Notes under the pieces: model-generated
Seen by the model: the letters and a program-made list of their open reading frames with translations, nothing else
Told to the model about the DNA's origin: nothing
The model's database searches: none
From: Thermococcus radiotolerans
GTDB lineage: Archaea > Methanobacteriota_B > Thermococci > Thermococcales > Thermococcaceae
NCBI RefSeq assembly: GCF_002214565.1
Contig: NZ_CP015106.1
Location: forward strand, 310,001 to 374,000
Direction: 5' to 3'
Length of the DNA: 64,000 bases
Position numbers and translations under genes: made by a program
Part shown: piece after piece, positions 16,645 through 25,713 of the stretch
Position numbering within the stretch: position 1 is the first letter of the stretch
How the letters are laid out: every line of letters starts with the position of its first letter

Positions 16645-17182
16645 CTCCTCATACAAGTCAAGGATTCTCAGGGGCGACAAGGTCACCACGATACGCTACG
16701 GCGACTACGAGGCCAAGCCGGGGAGCGAGGTTTACCTCGTCATAACGCCGAGTGACACGGCCATAGCGAAGGTCAGGATAACCCGCGTTGAGAAGAAGAA
16801 GGTAAGGGCGCTTACCAACCAGGATGCAAAACTCGACGGCTTCTCCGACGTCAGAGAGCTTCTCAGAGAGCTGAATAAAATCTACGGCGAGCTCTACGGT
16901 GATGACGAGGTCACGATAATCGGCTTCGAGGTTCTCAAGAGATTCGACGACGGGATTCCGCTCAAGTGGCTTAAAGGCCTGAATTACCGCGAGCCGACGG
17001 AGATAGCGCGCCTCTACCTCGAGAACCAGGAAAAACTGAACCTCAACCGCGAGACGGACTTTATAATGCGGCGCATCTACAACGAGGGGCTCGGAAGGGC
17101 CGTGAGAACCTTCGGGCCGAAGAAGGTTCAGGGAGCTCTCCTCAAGACCTACCACGCCCTCTACGCGGCGGGGGTAATCTGA
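16598..17182 (+). CDS. ASCH-domain protein, putative RNA-binding
   Basis: The first half is an ASCH domain ([20 protein letters not shown] through VTIIGFEVL), a PUA-like fold that binds RNA or modified nucleosides. The second half is helical and basic. The start is uncertain. A TTG at 16598 with GGGGGTTG upstream keeps the first beta strand intact. ATG 16634 gives a shorter protein with a weaker site and would still overlap the HAD gene by 11 bases. The gene follows the phosphatase in the same unit. The substrate is unknown. Confidence 0.8.
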   Translation: MRRGKSVQIRKFMLIDSSYKSRILRGDKVTTIRYGDYEAKPGSEVYLVITPSDTAIAKVRITRVEKKKVRALTNQDAKLDGFSDVRELLRELNKIYGELYGDDEVTIIGFEVLKRFDDGIPLKWLKGLNYREPTEIARLYLENQEKLNLNRETDFIMRRIYNEGLGRAVRTFGPKKVQGALLKTYHALYAAGVI

Positions 17183-17230
17183 GTCCGGGAGAGAAAAGCT
17201 TTTTTACGGCTTCGTCTTTCTTTAAACGCC

Positions 17231-17797
17231 ATGGATGAGGTTAAGTTCGACGCCAAATTCACCGCGCTCACGGCCGGAGTTTTCATCGTTCTGATTCTCC
17301 AGGCTACAGGTTTAATCTACGGAATAAACGAGTGGGTTAATTCGCAGCTTCCCCTCGTGGATACACCCCTGATGAACCTTCTCACGCGGCTTGGTGGCGA
17401 CATATTTCTCGCGCTGTTTGGGGCATTTGCCGTAATAGCCGACTGGAGGGAGAAGGGTAGGGTCTCCCGGAACACGCTGCTTTTCATTCTCGCCGTCGCG
17501 ATTGGTCTCGCTGCCGTTGGGGCACTCAAGCTCATCTTTGCAGAACCTAGGCCGAGGCCGGGCTACGGAACCTACGCCTTCCCCTCGGGCCACACCTTCC
17601 GTGCTGCGGTGATAGCGGCCTACGGCGCGGACAGGTGGGAAAAGTATGCCCCAGCCTTCTGGGCGTACGCCGTTGGAATAGCCCTCACGAGGCTCCTCCT
17701 CCACGTTCACTGGTTCGGCGACGTGCTCTTCAGCCTTTTCTTTGCCCCCTGGCTCTACTTACTGCTCAAATCACTCCTCGGAGGGAAGTTTGAATGA
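17231..17797 (+). CDS. PAP2-family membrane phosphatase
   Basis: This is a 188-residue integral membrane phosphatase of the PAP2 superfamily, probably acting on a polyprenyl pyrophosphate or phosphatidate at the outer face. The three signature blocks are present: KLIFAEPRPRPG, PSGHT and RLLLHVHWFGD. About five to six membrane segments are visible. A BRE/TATA-like element (GAAAAGCTTTTTTAC, about 17191-17205) sits so close to ATG 17231 that the message is likely leaderless. It overlaps the next gene by ATGA. An undecaprenyl- or dolichyl-type recycling role is inference. Confidence 0.88.
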   Translation: MDEVKFDAKFTALTAGVFIVLILQATGLIYGINEWVNSQLPLVDTPLMNLLTRLGGDIFLALFGAFAVIADWREKGRVSRNTLLFILAVAIGLAAVGALKLIFAEPRPRPGYGTYAFPSGHTFRAAVIAAYGADRWEKYAPAFWAYAVGIALTRLLLHVHWFGDVLFSLFFAPWLYLLLKSLLGGKFE

Positions 17798-18255
17798 ACG
17801 GCTTCCTTGAGGTGTTCCTCCTCTCGCTGATTCCAACCTTTGAGGGGCGCTATGCGATAGTTTATGGCATCGGCATGGGCTACCCCCTGTGGGAGACGCT
17901 TTTGGCCGCTTCCCTTGGTGTCCTGCTCCTCTCGCTGGTTCTTCCGGCGGCCCTTCCCTACATAGACAGGCTGATGCTCTGGCTTGAGGGGACCTTTTTG
18001 AGAAAGGTGGCCCACCTCTACCTCTACTACGTCGAGCGCGTGAGGAAGAAGGCCCACCCCTACGTGGAGAAGTGGGGCTTCATCGGGCTGACGATATTCG
18101 TGGCGATACCGCTCCCCGGGACGGGCGTCTGGACCGGAGCTCTGGCGGCATACCTGCTCGCCATCGAGAAGAGGCAGACGGTCCCGGCTTTAATCCTCGG
18201 CGGGCTTTTGAGCATGGCGATAACGCTGCTGCCGGCTCTGGGGCTGTTTGGATAA
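17794..18255 (+). CDS. COG2426 / small multidrug export-like membrane protein
   Basis: This is a 153-residue membrane protein with about four hydrophobic segments and the family landmarks LIPTFEGRYAIVYGIGMG near the N-terminus and VAIPLPGTGVWTGAL in the second half. The family is annotated as putative small multidrug exporters, and its real function is uncertain. It is translationally coupled to the PAP2 phosphatase. The Pro-Gly helix-break motif is reminiscent of DedA-like lipid scramblases, so a lipid-carrier role with PAP2 is possible. Confidence 0.8.
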   Translation: MNGFLEVFLLSLIPTFEGRYAIVYGIGMGYPLWETLLAASLGVLLLSLVLPAALPYIDRLMLWLEGTFLRKVAHLYLYYVERVRKKAHPYVEKWGFIGLTIFVAIPLPGTGVWTGALAAYLLAIEKRQTVPALILGGLLSMAITLLPALGLFG

Positions 18256-18266
18256 AAAGGAGAAGC

Positions 18267-19547
18267 TCAGGTAAGGCTTTTCCCCATCGTTTCTTCTCCC
18301 AGCGCCAGGACGTCCAGCGCACCGATTATCGCCACCACCGCAATCACAAGTACCGCCAAGGCGCCCCCGCTCAGCTCCATTATCCTGCCGGCCAGGATCG
18401 GTGCGATTCCCCCACCTATCCTCGCCATGGCTCCGGCCCAGCCGGTCCCCGTGCCCCTGACGGCCGTCGGGTAGAGCTCCGGCGTGTAGGCATATATCGC
18501 TCCCCAGGCACCGAGGTTGAAGAAGCTGAAGGCTATCGCACTCGCGATGATCGCCGCCTCGTTCCCCGAGCTGGCCGCGAAGTAGAAGCCGACTCCGGCT
18601 ATTCCAGAAAGCAGGAGGTAGTAGGAGAGGGTCTTCTTTCGACCGATTCTCTCAAGCAGATAGGCGGCGCTCCAGTAGCCGGGCAGCTGGGCTATGGCGG
18701 TGATGATGAAGTACTGGAAGCTCCTGAAGACGGTGATTCCCAGCGTTGCCGAGAGGAACTTCGGAAGCCAGATGAAGAAGCCGTAGTAGGCAAAGGCTAT
18801 GCTGAACCAGGCTATCGTGAGCATAAGTGTAACCCTTCCGTACTTTCTCCAGAGGTCCATGACAGAGGCTTTCTTCGTCTCCTTTGGAATCTCAAGCTTA
18901 ACACTTACTCCGAGGGCCCTCCTTATGGTCTCCTCGGCCTCCTTAACGCGCCCCCTGATGAGCAGGTAGCGGGGTGATTCGGGGAGCGTGAGGAGTAGCG
19001 GGAGGATGAGTATTATCGCGCCGCCGAAGAGCAGTATGCTCCTCCAGTCGGCCTTCACGAGGATAGCGACCACTCCTATGATTATCGTTCCTATCGCCCA
19101 GAAGCTCTCGAGGATTGAAATCATCGCACCCCTTATCGAGCGGGGCATGAACTCGGCGAAGTAGGAGCTTGCGACGGGCAATGAGCCGCCGAGGCCGAGG
19201 CCGACGATGAAGCGCAGGGCTATGAGGGTGTCGAGATTTCCGGCGAAGGAGCTGACTATCGAACCGATGGAAAAGGTGGCAACCGCGAGGGTGAGTGTTT
19301 TCTTCCGTCCAATCCTGTCGGCTAGATAGCCAAAGAGCCACGCGCCGAAGAGCATACCGAAGAGCGCCGCCGAGCCGAGAGAGCCGAGCTTTGTCAGGCT
19401 CCCCTGGAAGGCCGGGTCGTTCTTGAGCAGGGCTATGACGAATCCGGCCGAGATGGTGTTCACGGCTATGAACGCCCATACGGTTCCAAGGATGGCTAAA
19501 AGCGTGTAGTGGAACTTATTCAACCGGGAGTTTTCGATGGCCTCCAC
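18267..19547 (-). CDS. Major facilitator superfamily transporter
   Basis: This is a 426-residue 12-helix transporter with duplicated MFS A-motifs: GYLADRIGRKK after TM2 and LERIGRKK after TM8. RFIVGLGLGGSLP in TM4 and PELYPTAVRGTGTG point to the sugar/organic-acid (SP/AAHS-like) branch. The start is GTG 19547 with GGTGGTGAAAG upstream. It is convergent with the COG2426 gene (11-base gap) and stands alone. The substrate is unassigned. Confidence 0.88.
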   Translation of the reverse strand: MEAIENSRLNKFHYTLLAILGTVWAFIAVNTISAGFVIALLKNDPAFQGSLTKLGSLGSAALFGMLFGAWLFGYLADRIGRKKTLTLAVATFSIGSIVSSFAGNLDTLIALRFIVGLGLGGSLPVASSYFAEFMPRSIRGAMISILESFWAIGTIIIGVVAILVKADWRSILLFGGAIILILPLLLTLPESPRYLLIRGRVKEAEETIRRALGVSVKLEIPKETKKASVMDLWRKYGRVTLMLTIAWFSIAFAYYGFFIWLPKFLSATLGITVFRSFQYFIITAIAQLPGYWSAAYLLERIGRKKTLSYYLLLSGIAGVGFYFAASSGNEAAIIASAIAFSFFNLGAWGAIYAYTPELYPTAVRGTGTGWAGAMARIGGGIAPILAGRIMELSGGALAVLVIAVVAIIGALDVLALGEETMGKSLT

Positions 19548-19703
19548 CTTTCACCACCCGATTTCATTTGCATGAAGAAGTTTTAAGTGTTTTTCACGTA
19601 TTGCGCGGCTTGATTCGGCCCGCTCTCTTTGTTCCGTTCCAAATTCAAGGTTCACGGATTGAGATATTGCGGAGGTGCCCCTAATGGCTTGTGGGGGTTG
19701 ACG

Positions 19704-20780
19704 TTAGAATTCCAACTTATTCAGTTCCCTCTTCATGATTTTCCACTGCTTTTCTGAGTACGCGGAGGGATCCGTGGCCACTATGAGGGTGCCCCCAAAC
19801 TTAATAACGTGGTCTTTCAGTGAGAGTAGGAATTTGAAGGCTTTTTCGAAGCCGTTTTCCAAGGCAAGGTATTCAAAGCAATCGAGAACAACGATGGAGT
19901 GCCCCTTCTCAAGATGCTTTTTCACCAGATCTACAAGAATCCCTATGTCAGTCGGCCGTATCGTTAAGACGTCTTTCCAAGACGAAGTTGGGGAGAGTGT
20001 AGTAATCCAGAAGACTGGAAATGCAGGCACTTTCCTGTCAGGAAGGCTCCTTGTTATGAGGATACCGTTTCCTGCGGAGTTCATCTTCTGGAGAATCACC
20101 TCGAGATTCCTTTTCTCCTCCACGTAAAACGCGCCGTGAGGTATGTCCACACTCGGGGCTTTGGGGTGTGTGATCTGGAAAAGTGCATATTTTGCCATCC
20201 CTACGAACATCATGACCCTAAACACTGCCCCTGCACCGTAGAGATACGAGGCAAGTTCGGTTGTTATGGTCACGGGGTAGGTAAGGTTAATGACTCCAAG
20301 GAGAAATGCACCAATGGGGAAGAGTGTGGCGGTACTTTTTACTCCCACTTCCCTTTTGATAAGGGTGTATCCTGTAACCATGAGGGACAGCCCTAAGAAA
20401 GGCAGAGGGAACGCCATGAGGAGCAGAAGGGACGTGTTGAAGAGTGTTGCGAGCAGAACGTACGCCGAGCCCCCAACTGCCGTGAGGATGATTAAAAGCT
20501 GACCTCTCATTGTCTTGAGGCGTCCATGAAGGTAAAGGGACGTGGCCAGTAGGAGTATCCCTTCAATCACTGCGAACAGGGCGAGAAGGGGCGTCAGGAC
20601 CTTCGGCTCTGGATGAACTCCGAGGTCTTCAAGTATCGGCTTTTGGGTGAGGGCTGCGAGGGAATCTATCCACAGTGCCAGACTCAGAAAGAGAAGGAAT
20701 TCCTCGCATTTTCGTGTCCACCTGTAGAGGGCGAATCCCCACGTGGAGAACCTCATAATTACATTCAGGATTTCCAACAC
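19704..20780 (-). CDS. Multi-pass membrane protein with C-terminal DUF835 domain
   Basis: This protein of about 358 residues has six or seven N-terminal membrane segments (about residues 1-210) followed by a cytosolic DUF835 domain. That domain includes ILITRSLPDRK, a TDIGILVDLVKKHLEKG helix, SIVVLDCFEYLALENGF and GGTLIVATDPSAYSE. DUF835 proteins are abundant in Thermococcales and look like degenerate signalling ATPases. I chose GTG 20780, preceded by GGGTGAGGTGC; other starts at 20813 (TTG) or ATG 20756 are possible. TTTTAATAG at about 20817-20826 is a likely TATA box. AT content is higher than in neighbours, hinting at looser constraint or transfer. Confidence 0.8.
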   Translation of the reverse strand: MLEILNVIMRFSTWGFALYRWTRKCEEFLLFLSLALWIDSLAALTQKPILEDLGVHPEPKVLTPLLALFAVIEGILLLATSLYLHGRLKTMRGQLLIILTAVGGSAYVLLATLFNTSLLLLMAFPLPFLGLSLMVTGYTLIKREVGVKSTATLFPIGAFLLGVINLTYPVTITTELASYLYGAGAVFRVMMFVGMAKYALFQITHPKAPSVDIPHGAFYVEEKRNLEVILQKMNSAGNGILITRSLPDRKVPAFPVFWITTLSPTSSWKDVLTIRPTDIGILVDLVKKHLEKGHSIVVLDCFEYLALENGFEKAFKFLLSLKDHVIKFGGTLIVATDPSAYSEKQWKIMKRELNKLEF

Positions 20781-20901
20781 GCACCTCACCCATCGCTTTA
20801 GAATTCTGTGCAATAACTATTAAAACTTTAGTTCATTTAACGTTGTTCCACAGGACACTTCGATAGAATTTGAAAAATTATTGAAAAGATAAGAGAAGGG
20901 G

Positions 20902-22224
20902 CTACTTCGTCGCCCTCGTTATTCCAACGTCCTCCACGAGAACGTAGGGCGTTGAAACCGGCGTGCTGACCTCCCACCAGTGGATGTGGTAGCTCTCCTT
21001 TCCGAGCGCCTTGATTCCCTCGAGGATCCTCTGGAAGTTGTCGCTGACGCGGATGTTCCTTATCTGCCTCAGCTCGCCGTTCTCGACGAGGAATATTCCG
21101 TCCCTCGGGATGGTCGAGAAGTCCCCTGCAACGTAGTTCTGGAAGCGGGTGTACCAGACGTTGGTGATGTAGATTCCCCTCTTGACCTCGCTGAACAGCT
21201 CCTCCCTGGAGTAGTCGCCCGGTTCGAGGACGATGTTCCACGCGTGGGGCATTATGAGGCCCGCGTTGGCCGTTGTCTCGGTTCCATATTTCTTCGCCAT
21301 GCTCGTGTTGAGCAGGAACGTCTTGAAGGTTCCATTCTCGATTATCGTTGTTTCCCTCGTGGGCACCCCTTCGTCGTCGAACTTCCTCGTTCCGTAGCCG
21401 TTGGGCATGTTGCCGACGTCCTTTATCGTGACGATTTCGTTGGCAACCTTCTGGCCGAGCTTGTTCACCAGGAAGGAGAAGCCCGCCTCTGCCGCGTAAG
21501 CCGAGGTCATGAAGCTCATGTAGCTCAGCAGGTTCGCAAACGCTAACGGGTCGAAGATTACGTCGAACTTCCCCTCTGGCCCCTGCTCAGGGTTCTGCGC
21601 CATCTTAGCTATCTCACCGGCCTTCCTTCCGGCGCTTTCGGGGTCGAACTTCTTGAGAACCCTCACGGAGTTCGTTCCGTGGCCGCTCTCAAGGTCTCCG
21701 ATGAAGGCCCTAACGCTTATCTCTATCCCACTGCCCTCGTCAAAGGCCTCAACGCCGTTGCTCGTGGTCAGGTAAAGCCTATTGTGGTCGGTGTAGAGAA
21801 CACCTGCTACCCTCTTAGCTCCCTCTTCAAGGGCGGCGTTGATGGCCCTTTCCACGTACTCGTTCGGCTCGTCGAGTTCGACTATGGCTTTATCGAAGGT
21901 TTCCGGAATATCCCTGTACTGGAACGGGCCTTCAGCGATTCCGTAGTAGTCCTCCTTCGGCGCCATGCCCTTCATGTTGCTCAGGAGGGTTTTCAGAGTC
22001 CTCTCGATGTTCTCCTCGCTCAGCTCGGTGATGCTCGTTCCGGCAACGCGTTTCTCAAGCTCGACGAACAGCTCCACCTTCCTCTCGTGCCAGTTCTTGG
22101 CGACGGTTATCTCGTTGTTGGCGAAGCGAACCTGGCGCCTGTCCATCTCGTAGCCCAGAACGACGACGTCGCCAAATCCAAGCTCCTTGGCCTTCTTCAG
22201 GATGAACTCGTTAACGTCGAACAT
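20902..22224 (-). CDS. tldE: TldE/PmbA-family metalloprotease partner subunit
   Basis: This is a 440-residue partner of TldD in the TldD/TldE heterodimer, which degrades unfolded or leader peptides. It shows the family's GSGIEISVRAF, YGTRKFDDEGVPTRETTII and GDYSREELFSEVKRGIYI segments but lacks the HExxxH zinc motif, as expected for the E subunit. ATG 22224 is preceded by GAGGTGGTGGAG, and the gene follows the TldD stop by 10 bases. In archaea the natural substrates are largely unknown. Confidence 0.93.
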   Translation of the reverse strand: MFDVNEFILKKAKELGFGDVVVLGYEMDRRQVRFANNEITVAKNWHERKVELFVELEKRVAGTSITELSEENIERTLKTLLSNMKGMAPKEDYYGIAEGPFQYRDIPETFDKAIVELDEPNEYVERAINAALEEGAKRVAGVLYTDHNRLYLTTSNGVEAFDEGSGIEISVRAFIGDLESGHGTNSVRVLKKFDPESAGRKAGEIAKMAQNPEQGPEGKFDVIFDPLAFANLLSYMSFMTSAYAAEAGFSFLVNKLGQKVANEIVTIKDVGNMPNGYGTRKFDDEGVPTRETTIIENGTFKTFLLNTSMAKKYGTETTANAGLIMPHAWNIVLEPGDYSREELFSEVKRGIYITNVWYTRFQNYVAGDFSTIPRDGIFLVENGELRQIRNIRVSDNFQRILEGIKALGKESYHIHWWEVSTPVSTPYVLVEDVGITRATK

Positions 22225-22234
22225 CTCCACCACC

Positions 22235-23656
22235 TCACGGCCTCCTCAGCGGTATATCCCTGAGCCTCGCGTGGGCTCCGCCCATCCAGACGGGGACGCC
22301 CTGTCCAGGTTCGCCCTTCCCGCAGGTTCCAGGGAACATCTCGACATCCGTTCCAACGGCATCGACGCTGCTCCACAACGCTCTGGTGGTTATCTCAAGG
22401 ATAGGCCTCTTGACTGGGTGCTTTATCTCACCGTTCTCGATGAGGTAGGCCTCCCTGCCGATGTATCTCTGCTGATAGCGCCTGTCGTCGATGTTCCACT
22501 CGTTGAACGAGACCATGTAAACACCGAGCTTGATGTCCTCAATCAGCTCCTCGAATGAGTAATCCCCGGGTGCTAGGTAGGTGTTGGCCATCCTGACTAT
22601 CGGTTCGCGGTTGTAGTTTATCGCCCTCGCGGCCGCGTTGGAGCGCTGGCCGAGCTTATAGGCATACTCCCTGTTGGTGAGGAACTCGGTGATTATTCCG
22701 TCCTTGATAAGGTAGCGCGGCCTCGCTTTGACGCCCTCGTCGTCGTAGAGGTAGAAGCCCCAGCTGTTCGGCAGGGTCGGGTCCTCTATGACGGTGACGG
22801 CTTCACTTCCGATTCTCTCGCCGAGCATGTCTGGCTTGACGAAGCTCTCTCCGGCCTGCGCCGCTTCCCTGCCGAAAATCCTGTCCGACTCGTAGGGGTG
22901 CCCGACGCTCTCGTGAACGGCTATGCCTGCCACCTCAGGGCTTATGACCAAGTCAACCTTGCCTTCGGGAGCCTTCTGACCTTCATAAATCAGCTTCTTG
23001 AGGGCCTGGACGTCCTTAACCGCCCAATTCCACGGCTCGTCCTTTTCGATGAGCTCCAATCCGCCGGAGAACGCCCTCTGGACGAAGGGAGCCTGCTCCA
23101 TCTGGCCGTTCTCAAAAACGACGAGGTTGTACATCACCGAGACCCTCGGTATGACGCTCTCGATGAAGGCCCCGTCGCTGTTGGATATTATCTTGTGCCA
23201 CACCTGATCGGAGTAGCCGAGGTAGCGCATGGGCACGTTTACCCCGGTTGCATTTACCTCCTCCTCGACCTTCCTGAGGAGCTCCATCTTCTCCTCCGGG
23301 GAGACGTCCCTGAAGTCCTTGCGCATCTTGACCTCGTAATAAACCTCGTGGAAGTCCTCATCGCTGAACCTTATGGGCTCGTTTCTCACCTTGGAGGCCG
23401 CTCTGGCTAGTTTGACGGCCTTCTTGACGGCCTCGCTCACGCTCTCCTTCGTGAGGACGTTGGTGCTTGCGAAGCCCATTCCTCCATCGACCAGAACCCT
23501 TATCCCCATTCCCCTGTCGGCGAGTATCTCAAGGCCTTCGGGATTGCCGTTCTTCATAGCCAGAGAAGTGCCGTTCTTCTCCTCAAAGCGGGCCTCGGCA
23601 TAGCTTGCCCCCAGTTCGAGGGCCTTCTCAACCGCGAACTCTACGAGTTCATGCAT
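22235..23656 (-). CDS. tldD: TldD-family zinc metalloprotease
   Basis: This is the 473-residue catalytic subunit of the TldD/TldE peptidase. The zinc motif HESVGHPYESD (HExxxH) lies in GIAVHESVGHP, and the downstream Cys in FPGTCGKGEPGQG is the third expected metal ligand. GDYSFEELIEDIKLGVYM parallels the same segment in TldE, showing common ancestry. ATG 23656 follows GAGGTGATGTGC; an upstream GTG-ATG pair is inside that site. A TATA-like element near 23698-23708 on the minus strand could drive both genes. Confidence 0.94.
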   Translation of the reverse strand: MHELVEFAVEKALELGASYAEARFEEKNGTSLAMKNGNPEGLEILADRGMGIRVLVDGGMGFASTNVLTKESVSEAVKKAVKLARAASKVRNEPIRFSDEDFHEVYYEVKMRKDFRDVSPEEKMELLRKVEEEVNATGVNVPMRYLGYSDQVWHKIISNSDGAFIESVIPRVSVMYNLVVFENGQMEQAPFVQRAFSGGLELIEKDEPWNWAVKDVQALKKLIYEGQKAPEGKVDLVISPEVAGIAVHESVGHPYESDRIFGREAAQAGESFVKPDMLGERIGSEAVTVIEDPTLPNSWGFYLYDDEGVKARPRYLIKDGIITEFLTNREYAYKLGQRSNAAARAINYNREPIVRMANTYLAPGDYSFEELIEDIKLGVYMVSFNEWNIDDRRYQQRYIGREAYLIENGEIKHPVKRPILEITTRALWSSVDAVGTDVEMFPGTCGKGEPGQGVPVWMGGAHARLRDIPLRRP

Positions 23657-23832
23657 GCACATCACCTCGGTTTACTGCATAGAATAGTGCGTCCGGAAGT
23701 ATAAAAGTCTTTCCGTTAAGATGGCGGTCGAAAAGAGGGCACCTAAACTTTTAGACAAGTTGAAATCAACGGACAAGAGGCTCAAAATTAAACCCTATTG
23801 GAAGAAGAGGAGAACTGGAACCTCCAGAAGTT

Positions 23833-24126
23833 TTAAAACTTCTCCTCGCATTCACACGGCTTCTTTCCGCAGTAGGGGCAGACGCCGGGATATTTCTTCT
23901 TCGCCGCTTCCTCAATATCGATATCGAGTAGGTTGGCCAAGCTGGCGAGCCACGCTAAAACGTCGGCGAACTCCTCCTCCATGGCCTCGCGGTCGTTTTT
24001 CCTTATCGCCTCGCTCAGCTCGCCAACTTCCTCTACGAACCAGAGAAAGGTTCTCTCCACTCCCCTCTTCGAGTCCTTGTGGAAGTAGATCTCCCTAATC
24101 ATCTCCTGAAACTCACGTATCTCCAT
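23833..24126 (-). CDS. MazG-like nucleotide pyrophosphohydrolase
   Basis: This is a 97-residue all-alpha NTP pyrophosphatase of the MazG/dUTPase-like family, which hydrolyses non-canonical NTPs to NMP and PPi. The metal ligands are in FVEEVGELSEAIR and EEFADVLAW, the ExxE...ExxD arrangement. A C-terminal CPYCGKKPCEC knuckle is likely a structural zinc site, common in the archaeal short MazG group. ATG 24126 has AGGTGAGAAC upstream. Confidence 0.92.
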   Translation of the reverse strand: MEIREFQEMIREIYFHKDSKRGVERTFLWFVEEVGELSEAIRKNDREAMEEEFADVLAWLASLANLLDIDIEEAAKKKYPGVCPYCGKKPCECEEKF

Positions 24127-24165
24127 GTTCTCACCTGAGGAAAGGGGAAGAAAAGGGCTTAAAAA

Positions 24166-24846
24166 TCACTCGCTAGCTACCTCGATGAGCTTCCTCATGT
24201 GGATCTCAACGGTGTCAAAGACCTCGGCCTCAACGTCCCCCTGCTTCACTATCAGCGGGAGCTCGGTGCAACCGAGGATGACGCCTTCGATTCCTTCCTT
24301 CTCTATGTAGCGGTTGATGAGGTCGATCACCCAGTCCCTGCTGGCGAAGTTCTCGAACATAAGCTCCTCGGTGATGATTCTGTTCAACTCGTCCATCTCC
24401 CCCTCGTTCGGCGTGATGACATCGAAACCGGCCTCGCGGAGGGCGTTCTTGTAGAAGTCGGCGGTCATGGTTGTCTTCGTCCCAAGGAGGAGAACCCGCC
24501 TAACGCCTCTCCTCTTCATTTCCTCGATGAGCGCGTCGATTATGCTCACCATCGGGACGCTCACGGCTTCCTGAACGTCCGGGAAGACGATGTGCGGCGT
24601 GTTGGCCGAGAGCGATATTATCTCCGCTCCAGCATTCTCAAGGGCCTTGGCGGCCTTTATGAGTATCTCCTTCCTCCCCTCCCAGCCGTTCGGGTTGTGG
24701 ATGAACTCCTTGAAGTTTATCGAGTAGATTATCAGCTCGGGAAAGACGTAGGGCTCGAACTTTTCGCGGCTTATCTCCAGGTATTTCTTGTAGTAATAAC
24801 ACGTCGCCTCAGGGCTGGTTCCGCCTATTATTCCTATCTTCCTCAT
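24166..24846 (-). CDS. Aspartate/glutamate racemase-family protein lacking one catalytic Cys
   Basis: This is a 226-residue member of the Asp/Glu/hydantoin racemase superfamily. The second catalytic cysteine is intact in ILGCTELPLIVKQ. The first, normally in a CNTxH motif, is replaced by Ala81 (SLSANTPH). With only one thiol base, standard two-base racemisation is not expected; a stereospecific or different activity is likely. The N-terminal loop GIIGGTSPEAT also deviates from the usual GGMGP. ATG 24846 follows TTGGTGATTCTC. Assignment to the superfamily is firm, the reaction is not. Confidence 0.85.
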   Translation of the reverse strand: MRKIGIIGGTSPEATCYYYKKYLEISREKFEPYVFPELIIYSINFKEFIHNPNGWEGRKEILIKAAKALENAGAEIISLSANTPHIVFPDVQEAVSVPMVSIIDALIEEMKRRGVRRVLLLGTKTTMTADFYKNALREAGFDVITPNEGEMDELNRIITEELMFENFASRDWVIDLINRYIEKEGIEGVILGCTELPLIVKQGDVEAEVFDTVEIHMRKLIEVASE

Positions 24847-24897
24847 GAGAATCACCAAGAAACGGGACATCCCAGGGTTTATGAGCCTTTTGGAGCA

Positions 24898-25620
24898 TTA
24901 GAAGAAAATTTCTTCAAACGTGTAAGAAAGCTTGGTTATCACACCCAGCTCGTCATTCCACGCGCAAAGCGGTGTGCCGTTGTAGGTTCCCTCCAGTATC
25001 AGCGGGTCGTACGGTACCGTGCCGAGAAGGGGAACCTCCAGTTCCTCGGAGACGAACTTTTCAAGGGCCTCCAGATTCTTTTCTGGTATGAGCGGCTTGT
25101 TGAGAATCACCCAGAAGTCCTCGATTCCCAGGTGGAGGAACTTCCTGATCGCCGAGTCCACCCAGTCGTGAAGGTTCCTCAGGGGCACGGTGCTGGGGTC
25201 TATGACGAGCACCTGATAATCGAGCTCCGGGATGAGTGGATGGGCGTCTATCGGAAGGCCCGAGGGAAAATCTATGAGAACGGCGCCGTATGCAGGTTTG
25301 AAGTACTCGATAAGAGTCGTGAGGTTTTTGAAGGATAGTCTGTGCCGTATTGGGGCGTTGGGGTCACCCAGGAGGAGGTGCAGGTTCTTTATCTCCATGT
25401 ACGGATACGTTAACCACTCCAGGTCCATCCTTGGGTTCTCTAGGTAGGCGTGAATCGTGTATTTGGGTGCAATCCCGAACTGGAACGCCAGGTTGGGGAA
25501 GTACAGGTCGGCGTCGACGAGAAGGGTTCTGATGCCTCTCATGGCTAGGCAGGCCCCTATGTTCGCAGTTAGGGCGGTCTTACCGCTGCCTTCAAAGCCG
25601 GTTATTCCTATGACCACCAT
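24898..25620 (-). CDS. MinD/ParA-like P-loop ATPase with atypical Walker A
   Basis: This is a 240-residue SIMIBI-class ATPase. The P-loop is GFEGSGKTAL (residues about 8-17), keeping the catalytic-loop GSGKT but lacking the signature lysine of the deviant Walker A (KGGxGKT). Switch regions LLVDADLYFPNLA and VLIDFPSG are present. It may position cargo or deliver metal as other MinD-like proteins do. ATG 25620 follows GTGAGCAGGG. No partner gene is adjacent, so the role is open. Confidence 0.83.
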   Translation of the reverse strand: MVVIGITGFEGSGKTALTANIGACLAMRGIRTLLVDADLYFPNLAFQFGIAPKYTIHAYLENPRMDLEWLTYPYMEIKNLHLLLGDPNAPIRHRLSFKNLTTLIEYFKPAYGAVLIDFPSGLPIDAHPLIPELDYQVLVIDPSTVPLRNLHDWVDSAIRKFLHLGIEDFWVILNKPLIPEKNLEALEKFVSEELEVPLLGTVPYDPLILEGTYNGTPLCAWNDELGVITKLSYTFEEIFF

Positions 25621-25713
25621 CCCTGCTCACTTTGTAATGGCTTCTGACAATAATAAAACTGGGCGGCAAGGTTCAAAAATCTTTTCTTGAAAGTTAAAAA
25701 GAGGGAAGAGGCA

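Noticed and set aside
23721-24098. Plus-strand open frame starting 20 bases after a TATAAAAG element
   Set aside because: Only the first 38 codons lie outside the mazG gene; the rest is a low-complexity shadow. The TATA-like element is better explained as the minus-strand tldD promoter. A short leaderless peptide cannot be fully excluded.
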